Position numbers and translations under genes: made by a program | Notes under the pieces: model-generated | The model's database searches: none | What the model saw: only the letters and a program-made list of their open reading frames with translations | What the model was told of the DNA's origin: nothing | NCBI GenBank assembly: GCA_003646995.1 | Contig: QMLZ01000075.1 | Coordinates: forward strand, 1 to 11,653 | Length of the DNA stretch: 11,653 nucleotides | Source of the DNA: Deltaproteobacteria bacterium | GTDB lineage: Bacteria > Desulfobacterota > DSM-4660 > Desulfatiglandales > Desulfatiglandaceae | Direction: 5' to 3' | Part shown: piece after piece, positions 6,895-11,653 of the stretch | Layout: each line of letters starts with the position of its first letter | How positions within the stretch are numbered: position 1 is the stretch's first letter

Positions 6895-8973
6895 CTATTT
6901 TTCTTCCTTGGCAGCCGCAATGACCTTTTCGGCCAGATTGGCGGGTACTTCTTCGTAATGGGAAAACTCCATGGTAAAGGTTCCTCTCCCTCCTGTCATG
7001 GAATTAAGGTCCAGAGCATAAGTAAGAACCTCAGCCATAGGAGCTTGCGCCTTAATCACCTGGTATTTGCCTTTGCTTTCCATACCCAACACCCTTCCCC
7101 TTCGGCCGTTGAGGTCTCCTATTACATCGCCCATTACCTCTTCGGGGACTGTTATCTCCATTTTCATTATGGGCTCAAGAAGGGTGGGATTGGCCTCTTG
7201 CAGGGCCTTCTTGAGGCACATACTTGCAGCTATCTTGAAGGCCATTTCAGAGGAGTCCACCTCGTGGGACTTGCCGTCAAAAAAGCGTACCTTGATATCC
7301 ACCACAGGGTATCCAGCGAGGATACCGCTCTGCAGCGCCTCTTGAATACCCTTTTCAACGGCAGGCACAAAGTTCCTAGGCACGTTCATTCCCACCAGGG
7401 CCTCCTCAAACTCAAACCCTGCTCCCCTTTCAAGGGGAGTAACGTCAAAATGTACCTCTGCAAATTGGCCCCGGCCTCCGGTCTGTTTCTTGTGCCTATA
7501 AATGACCTTTTGTACCGGCTTTTTGATTGTCTCCCTATATGGAACCTTGACAGGCTTGAGATTCACCTCAACCCCGAACTTTCTCTTTAGCTTGTCGCAC
7601 GTGGCTTCCAGGTGAATCTGGCCGGTGCCGGACAGGATGATTTCAGATGTTGCCTGATCCCTTTCAAGACGCAGCGTGGGATCCTCTTCTACAAGCTTTG
7701 CGAGGGATGAGAAAACTTTGTCTTCGCTCCCCTTTACCTTTGCCTCCACTGCGTATGAGATTACAGCTGGAAGAGGCTCAACCGGCTCAAAGATTACAGG
7801 CTCAGACTCATCACAAAGTGTATCACCCGTTTGGGTCTCTTTAAGTTTTGCAATGGCAACAATGTCCCCAGCGAGACCTTGCTCGACTGGCTGTTGCTTC
7901 TTGCCTTCCATTATAAAGAGTTGGCCGAATTTTTCTTTGGCGTCTTTGTTGGCGTTGTATACGGTTGAGTCGGATTTCAGGATTCCAGAGAATATGCGCA
8001 TTATGGTCAACTTACCGGCAAATGGATCTGCCACTGTCTTAAAGACAAGCGCAGAAAATGGGGCGTCTGGGGAAGGGATCCTTTCCACGATCTCGTCAGT
8101 GTTGGGCTTTTTGCCCTTTTTGGGGGGGCGGTCCTTGGGGGAAGGAAGTCCGTTTACGATCAGATCCATTAGTTGAGGGACCCCGATGTTCAATACGGCC
8201 GAGCCGCACACAACGGGGATAAGGGATTCGCCCTTCATCCCCATTATCAGGGTATTCTCAATGTCTTGAGCAGAAAGCTCCTCACCTTCCAGATATTTCT
8301 CCATGAGCGCATCGTCAGCCTCAACAATATTCTCTATCATTTTTTCCCGCCATTCCTCTACCAAATCGGACATATCGGCAGGAATATCACCCGTTTCAAA
8401 CTTGCCGCTACCATCTTTGGCAAAGGTGTAAGCCTTCATCTTAACGAGATCCACTATGCCGGAGAAATCTGCCTCGGCACCAATGGGTAAATATAAGGGT
8501 GTGATTCTCTTTTCAAAATGGTTGGCTATGTCCTCCAAGGTTTTATAGAAATCGGATCTTTCCCGGTCCAGCTTGTTTATGAAAATTATCCTGGGCAGCT
8601 CAAGCTCATCTGCGAAGGACCAAACCTTCTCGGTGCCCACCTTTACTCCCCCCGTAGCGTCCACTACCACCACCACAGAGTCTGCAGCCTGAAGGGATAG
8701 TTTTGTGTCAGAAAGGAAATTGTCGTCACCAGGTGTGTCTATGATGTTGATAACATGCTTTTTCCAGTCTGCATGATGTATGGCCGTACTGATGGTAATT
8801 TTTCTTGCTATTTCTTCGGGTTCAAAGTCCATAACTGAGCTGTTATCATCCACTTTCCCGAGACGGGTGGTCATTTTTGCATCAAAAAGCATGGCCTCAG
8901 CCAACGAGGTCTTCCCAGATCCAGCATGCGCAATTAATCCGACGTTTCTCAAGATTTCAGTCTTCCTTTCCAT
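6895..8973 (-). CDS. fusA: Elongation factor G-like translational GTPase
   Basis: Translational GTPase of the EF-G family, acting on the ribosome in translocation or a related step. At 692 residues it is close to normal EF-G (about 700) and all five domains appear present. The G1 loop is AHAGSGKT (15-22) instead of the AHIDAGKT of main-line EF-G. Switch I carries ARKITIST (56-63). G3 is DTPGDDNF (79-86), where housekeeping EF-G has DTPGHVDF, so the catalytic His position is Asp83. G4 is NKLD (133-136) and G5 is CGSA (256-259). Domain IV starts near QTGGRGQFAEV (497-507), and the tip region HEVDSSEMAF (570-579) keeps the conserved His. The C-terminus ends GGRGTFTMEFSHYEEVP. These differences point to the EF-G-like/EF-G2 subgroup rather than the str-operon fusA, and there are no rps or tuf genes nearby. 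An AAGGGG Shine-Dalgarno precedes the ATG. It is followed without a gap by mogA. Confidence 0.93.
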   Translation of the reverse strand: MERKTEILRNVGLIAHAGSGKTSLAEAMLFDAKMTTRLGKVDDNSSVMDFEPEEIARKITISTAIHHADWKKHVINIIDTPGDDNFLSDTKLSLQAADSVVVVVDATGGVKVGTEKVWSFADELELPRIIFINKLDRERSDFYKTLEDIANHFEKRITPLYLPIGAEADFSGIVDLVKMKAYTFAKDGSGKFETGDIPADMSDLVEEWREKMIENIVEADDALMEKYLEGEELSAQDIENTLIMGMKGESLIPVVCGSAVLNIGVPQLMDLIVNGLPSPKDRPPKKGKKPNTDEIVERIPSPDAPFSALVFKTVADPFAGKLTIMRIFSGILKSDSTVYNANKDAKEKFGQLFIMEGKKQQPVEQGLAGDIVAIAKLKETQTGDTLCDESEPVIFEPVEPLPAVISYAVEAKVKGSEDKVFSSLAKLVEEDPTLRLERDQATSEIILSGTGQIHLEATCDKLKRKFGVEVNLKPVKVPYRETIKKPVQKVIYRHKKQTGGRGQFAEVHFDVTPLERGAGFEFEEALVGMNVPRNFVPAVEKGIQEALQSGILAGYPVVDIKVRFFDGKSHEVDSSEMAFKIAASMCLKKALQEANPTLLEPIMKMEITVPEEVMGDVIGDLNGRRGRVLGMESKGKYQVIKAQAPMAEVLTYALDLNSMTGGRGTFTMEFSHYEEVPANLAEKVIAAAKEEK

Positions 8974-9013
8974 TTCAGCACCCCTTATTCGTTGTATTTA
9001 AAACTCGGCTTTG

Positions 9014-9032
9014 GGGCAGTCTTTTGCTGCCC
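9014..9032 (-). promoter_or_regulatory. Leader hairpin upstream of the EF-G-like gene
   Basis: GGGCAG (9014-9019) and CTGCCC (9027-9032) form a perfect 6-bp GC-rich stem with a 7-base loop. On the EF-G transcript it lies about 40-60 bases before the start codon. There is no clean U tract after it on either strand, so it is more likely a leader structure than an intrinsic terminator. Confidence 0.35.
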
Positions 9033-9421
9033 GTTTGGTTTCCTTCTCTCTCACTGACACTTAACCCGTATGAAACCGCTGACCCGGTAGCCCCTACAAT
9101 TCTGGCTACGAGCGATTGAGAATATGTACCAAGCCACATAAAGAGAGGTTGCCAGAACGAGGCCGGGCTTTCCCTGTTGGCGGTGGGGCTTTACCGGACT
9201 TGTTGGCAAAAAATAGTCGGCTATTTATACCTTTACCCCCGCTTTGTGGAGTCCACGGGTTCACTTGGTCCCATAGATAACTTGTTATAGATTCTACAAA
9301 ACTAGATCTTGAAACTTACATCAACAGGAGAAATAAAGTCAAGGCAAGAATTTTGTTGGGCACCGTGGAAATTTTCGACCAGCTCCAGATGCTTGCGTAA
9401 GAGTGGTTGTAAGTTATGGTT

Positions 9422-9439
9422 TCAAAAAAATTTTTTTGA
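9422..9439. repeat. 18-bp perfect A/T palindrome
   Basis: TC-A7-T7-GA is perfectly self-complementary over 18 bases. It lies about 140 bases upstream of xerC inside an AT-rich stretch (about 9420-9480). Such phased A/T tracts bend DNA and are common near promoters and nucleoid-protein sites; no specific role can be assigned. Confidence 0.5.
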
Positions 9440-9580
9440 TTGCCAATTCTAGCTAATATGTTAAATTTAAAACTTTTCAGGACTAAGAACCTGCTATTAG
9501 CCAGTAGGTGGGGCGTCAGGCGTTCCAAAGCTATTTATGTATAAAAGCGTTAGCGAGTCCAGAGGGGTAGAGAAATCAAC

Positions 9581-10513
9581 ATGGCCGAGAGGTCCGTCCG
9601 GGGGCTGGTAGAAGAGTTTCTGGATCGTGTGACAGGAGAAAAGGGTTATTCCCTTAACACAATAAGGGCTTATAGAATAGACTTATATCAATTCTGTGAC
9701 TTTTTGGTTTCAAGGGGTATCATTAAGAGCTACGGCAGTCCGTGGCAGACCGGACTAATAACTCCGCTTGTGATCAGGGGCTACTTGGCTGAGCTTTTTG
9801 GACTAAAAGAAAAGAGCACAGTTGCAAGAAAGCTGTCTGCCCTGAGATCCTTTTTTACTTTTTTGGAAAAGTTGGGACTGGTTGAGGATAACCCGGCCGC
9901 CGAGGTCTCCACACCAAGGCTGAAAAAGTACGTGCCGGCACACCTTACGGTTGACCAAGCCTTCCGGCTCTTAGACAGGCCAAAAAAGGACTCGGTCTTA
10001 GGGCTACGGGATGCCGCCCTCCTTGAAATCCTGTACTCGTGTGGGCTAAGAGTAAGTGAATTGAGTGGCCTCGATGTTGATAGTGTTGATTTTGAAAACA
10101 GAACTGTAAGGGTAGAGGGAAAAGGCGGCAAGGAAAGATTGGTGCCGATTGGCAGGCACGCACTCGGTGTATTGGAAGAGTACCTTGAGGCCACCAAGAG
10201 TCAAAGAAGGCATGATAATAATGCTGTTAAAGGGGCGCCATTGTTTTTGAACTACCGAGGCGGAAGGCTGACATCGCGCAGCATTGCCAGGATTATTAAA
10301 AAATACGCCTATGAATGCGGCTTGAGCTCTGACATCAGCCCTCATGCTATGCGGCACACCTTTGCCACCCATATGCTGGAGGGGGGGGCCGATTTGAGGG
10401 CGGTGCAGGAACTTTTAGGGCATGAAAGCCTGAGTACAACGCAGAAATATACGCACCTTACGCTGGACAAGCTGATGGAGGTATACGACAAGGCGCATCC
10501 AAGAAGTGAATAG
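9581..10513 (+). CDS. xerC: Site-specific tyrosine recombinase XerC
   Basis: Chromosome dimer resolution recombinase that acts with XerD at dif sites during cell division. It has 310 residues, the normal XerC/D length. The N-terminal SAM-like core-binding domain covers about 7-98 (LVEEFLDRVTGEKGYSLNTI, then STVARKLSALRSFFTFL). The catalytic domain covers about 120-300 with the full tyrosine-recombinase set: Arg157 in CGLRVSEL, Lys181 in GKGGKERLVP, His255 and Arg258 in SPHAMRHTFATHMLEGGADL, His281 in LLGHESLSTTQ, and nucleophile Tyr290 in KYTHL. All are present, so the enzyme should be active. The start matches the family N-terminus, although its Shine-Dalgarno (GAGGGG, 9562-9567) is a long 13 bases from the ATG. 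hslV follows 37 bases later. The xerC-hslV-hslU order, conserved in many bacteria, favours XerC over XerD or an integrase. Confidence 0.93.
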   Translation: MAERSVRGLVEEFLDRVTGEKGYSLNTIRAYRIDLYQFCDFLVSRGIIKSYGSPWQTGLITPLVIRGYLAELFGLKEKSTVARKLSALRSFFTFLEKLGLVEDNPAAEVSTPRLKKYVPAHLTVDQAFRLLDRPKKDSVLGLRDAALLEILYSCGLRVSELSGLDVDSVDFENRTVRVEGKGGKERLVPIGRHALGVLEEYLEATKSQRRHDNNAVKGAPLFLNYRGGRLTSRSIARIIKKYAYECGLSSDISPHAMRHTFATHMLEGGADLRAVQELLGHESLSTTQKYTHLTLDKLMEVYDKAHPRSE

Positions 10514-10550
10514 GAATTATTAGAACATTGCCGGTTCCGAAAGGAATGAG

Positions 10551-11114
10551 ATGGTCATGGTTGAAAAAAGAAAGAACTACGCTGGGCTACGGGCCACTAC
10601 CGTTCTGGCCGTGATTAAGGATGGGAAGGCTGTTATGGCCGGTGACGGCCAAGTAAGTTTGGGCGAGACCATCATGAAACACAAGGCTACCAAGGTGAGG
10701 CCCATGTACAAGGACCAGGTGCTGGTAGGTTTTGCCGGCGCGGCGGCCGATGCCTTCAACCTGTTTGAAAGGCTTGAGGGTAAACTGGAGACCTTTAGCG
10801 GAAATCTGACGCGTGCAGCGGTAGAGCTGGCTAAGGACTGGCGCACGGATAAGATCCTGCGCAGGCTCGAGGCCCTGCTTTTGGCTATGGACCGTGAACA
10901 CATACTCATAATTTCCGGTACCGGCGATGTCATAGAGCCAGATGAAAGGGTGGCTGCCATTGGATCGGGTGGACCTTATGCCCTAGCAGCGGCCAAGGCC
11001 CTACTAGGACATTCGGATCTTGATGCAACCGCCGTCGTACGAGAGGCGATGAAGATAGCTGCGTCCATTTGCGTTTATACCAATGAAAATATTGTGATTC
11101 ACGAACTGGAGTAA
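10551..11114 (+). CDS. hslV: ATP-dependent protease HslUV, peptidase subunit HslV (ClpQ)
   Basis: Proteasome-like peptidase forming a double hexameric ring capped by the HslU ATPase; it degrades misfolded and regulatory proteins in the cytoplasm. It has 187 residues. The N-terminal-Thr hydrolase features are [13 protein letters not shown], with the predicted catalytic Thr at residue 16, then [21 protein letters not shown] (30-50). In the latter, Lys48 matches Lys33 of mature E. coli Hsl[16 protein letters not shown] is at 138-152. The Thr is preceded by a 15-residue propeptide ([15 protein letters not shown]), whereas E. coli HslV has only Met; it must be removed to expose the active Thr. AAGGA lies 5 bases before ATG 10551. 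A second ATG (10557, codon 3) is possible and would shorten the propeptide to 13. Second gene of the xerC-hslV-hslU operon. Confidence 0.95.
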   Translation: MVMVEKRKNYAGLRATTVLAVIKDGKAVMAGDGQVSLGETIMKHKATKVRPMYKDQVLVGFAGAAADAFNLFERLEGKLETFSGNLTRAAVELAKDWRTDKILRRLEALLLAMDREHILIISGTGDVIEPDERVAAIGSGGPYALAAAKALLGHSDLDATAVVREAMKIAASICVYTNENIVIHELE

Positions 11115-11144
11115 GAGCAGACTTGAGTGGATCGGGTTGGTTAC

Positions 11145-11156
11145 CGGTGAACACCG
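11145..11156 (+). repeat. Small inverted repeat between hslV and hslU
   Basis: CGGTG-AA-CACCG is a perfect 5-bp inverted repeat in the 108-144 base spacer between hslV and hslU. It has no U tract, and a two-base loop is tight for an RNA hairpin. It may be a weak leader element or chance; nothing else recognisable lies in the spacer. Confidence 0.2.
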
Positions 11157-11258
11157 AAGGCCAGGACAGCCTTTTAAAGGACGACGGCTCACATCGAATA
11201 TTGAGGAATCACGAGGCAGGACATGGAGAAAAATAATGACGTACCAGAGGACAGATTT

Positions 11259-11653
11259 ATGAAAGTCCTGACGCCGAGGGAAATAGTCTCTGAGCTGGAC
11301 AAATACATAATCGGTCAAGATGAGGCCAAGAGATCCGTGGCCATTGCCCTTAGGAACAGATGGCGCAGGCAACAGGTCCCCCCAGAGTTACGCGATGAAA
11401 TAGCCCCCAAAAACATTATTATGATAGGCCCTACCGGGGTGGGAAAAACAGAGATTGCTAGGCGACTTGCAAGGCTGGCCAATTCACCGTTTATCAAGGT
11501 TGAGGCAACCAAGTTCACTGAAGTGGGCTACGTGGGTAGAGACGTGGAGTCAATGGTCCGGGACCTTACAGAACTTGCTGTGAACATGGCCAAGAAAGAG
11601 GAACAAGAGAAAATCAAGGGCCGTGCGAGGGAGCTTGCTGAAGAAAGATTGCT
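11259..11653 (+). CDS. hslU: HslUV protease ATPase subunit HslU (ClpY), 5' part
   Basis: AAA+ unfoldase that recognises substrates and threads them into the HslV chamber. The first 131 residues are in view and the gene runs off the window; full HslU is about 440-460. The N-terminus [20 protein letters not shown] (4-23) and [17 protein letters not shown] (23-39) are classic HslU. Walker A is GPTGVGKT (57-64), and the central-pore GYVG loop is at 90-93 in [30 protein letters not shown] marks the beginning of the inserted I domain. I chose ATG 11259 because it gives the family-typical start ([10 protein letters not shown]) and has GAGGA 7 bases upstream. An in-frame ATG at 11223 with GAGG 6 bases upstream is an equally readable alternative, adding 12 residues. 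It lies 144 bases after hslV on the same strand. Confidence 0.93.
   Translation, partial: MKVLTPREIVSELDKYIIGQDEAKRSVAIALRNRWRRQQVPPELRDEIAPKNIIMIGPTGVGKTEIARRLARLANSPFIKVEATKFTEVGYVGRDVESMVRDLTELAVNMAKKEEQEKIKGRARELAEERL

Larger units (their letters stand above)
8974..9580. other. 607-bp divergent intergenic region without a recognised gene
   Basis: Lies between the divergently transcribed EF-G-like gene and xerC, so it must hold promoters for both, but no good -35/-10 pair stands out. A TATAAA at 9540-9545 upstream of xerC has no matching -35. Other structure: a GC hairpin (9014-9032), TTGCCA/TGGCAA arms at 9150-9155 and 9203-9208, AAATAG/CTATTT arms near 9210-9226, the palindrome ATAAC-TT-GTTAT (9277-9288) and an A7T7 palindrome (9422-9439). 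A minus-strand frame without a Shine-Dalgarno (ATG 9139 to TGA 8975, 54 codons) ends one base before the EF-G ATG and reads ARIVGATGSAVSYGLSVSER in its middle. I do not recognise it. A 70-codon minus-strand frame at 9316-9528 likewise looks non-coding. No tRNA or known structured RNA was recognised. Confidence 0.5.

Noticed and set aside
6874..7590. 238-codon plus-strand open frame opposite the EF-G-like gene
   Set aside because: Entirely antisense to a well-supported gene with all G motifs. Its own translation is Leu/His/Ser rich and unlike any protein family.
9100..9240. Riboswitch or housekeeping structured RNA (cobalamin, Moco, RNase P, 6S) in the EF-G leader
   Set aside because: Fragments such as GGGAAAGCCCGG and AGTCCGGTAAAG look suggestive, but the diagnostic conserved boxes in the right order are absent.
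9316..9528. 70-codon minus-strand open frame
   Set aside because: No Shine-Dalgarno, low-complexity hydrophobic tail and no recognisable family. It spans the A7T7 palindrome. Probably non-coding.
9581..10513. Integrase of a mobile element
   Set aside because: Length, full XerC-like architecture and linkage to hslVU identify a housekeeping recombinase. No att-like repeats or phage genes are nearby.

Overview
The window reads as bacterial chromosome, most likely from the Desulfobacterota/Deltaproteobacteria. This is an inference from protein style and gene order: an EF-G-like GTPase with a diverged G3 motif, a TetR-controlled Liv-type ABC cluster, and a xerC-hslV-hslU operon. No rRNA, tRNA, CRISPR array, prophage or insertion sequence was recognised. 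TAA, TAG and TGA all occur as ordinary stops.

Left block (1-3282, minus strand): a TetR-family regulator is followed by livM, livH and a periplasmic substrate-binding protein, spaced 33, 73 and 53 bases apart. This is a branched-chain amino acid type (HAAT) ABC importer led by its own regulator; the two ATPase genes are not in view. A good sigma70-type promoter (3253-3282) and palindromic sites (3207-3241) precede the regulator and suit autoregulation. The substrate-binding gene is cut by an in-frame TAG at codon 117, and family-like sequence continues beyond it to the window edge.

Middle block (3483-4895, plus strand): a decayed MscS-type mechanosensitive channel gene. A strong Shine-Dalgarno and ATG lead into an early TAG. 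Membrane-domain coding is then spread over three frames, and the cytoplasmic beta domain is cut off just after its conserved VIVPN. A complete COG2509-type FAD-dependent oxidoreductase follows (5032-6378).

Minus-strand pair (6385-8973): an EF-G-like translational GTPase and mogA (molybdopterin adenylyltransferase), where the EF-G TAG stop directly abuts the mogA ATG. mogA converges on the oxidoreductase gene with only 6 bases between stops. About 600 bases without a recognised gene (8974-9580) separate the EF-G-like gene from the right block. They hold a leader hairpin, a perfect A7T7 palindrome and an unexplained short open frame ending one base before the EF-G start.

Right block (9581-11653, plus strand): xerC, hslV and the start of hslU. 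This is a conserved arrangement that couples a chromosome-dimer resolution recombinase with the two subunits of the HslUV ATP-dependent protease. hslU runs off the window.

I do not see a clearly new biological system. The best leads are the two interrupted genes (substrate-binding protein and MscS), the putative TetR operator array, the EF-G-like/mogA coupling and the unexplained gap before xerC.
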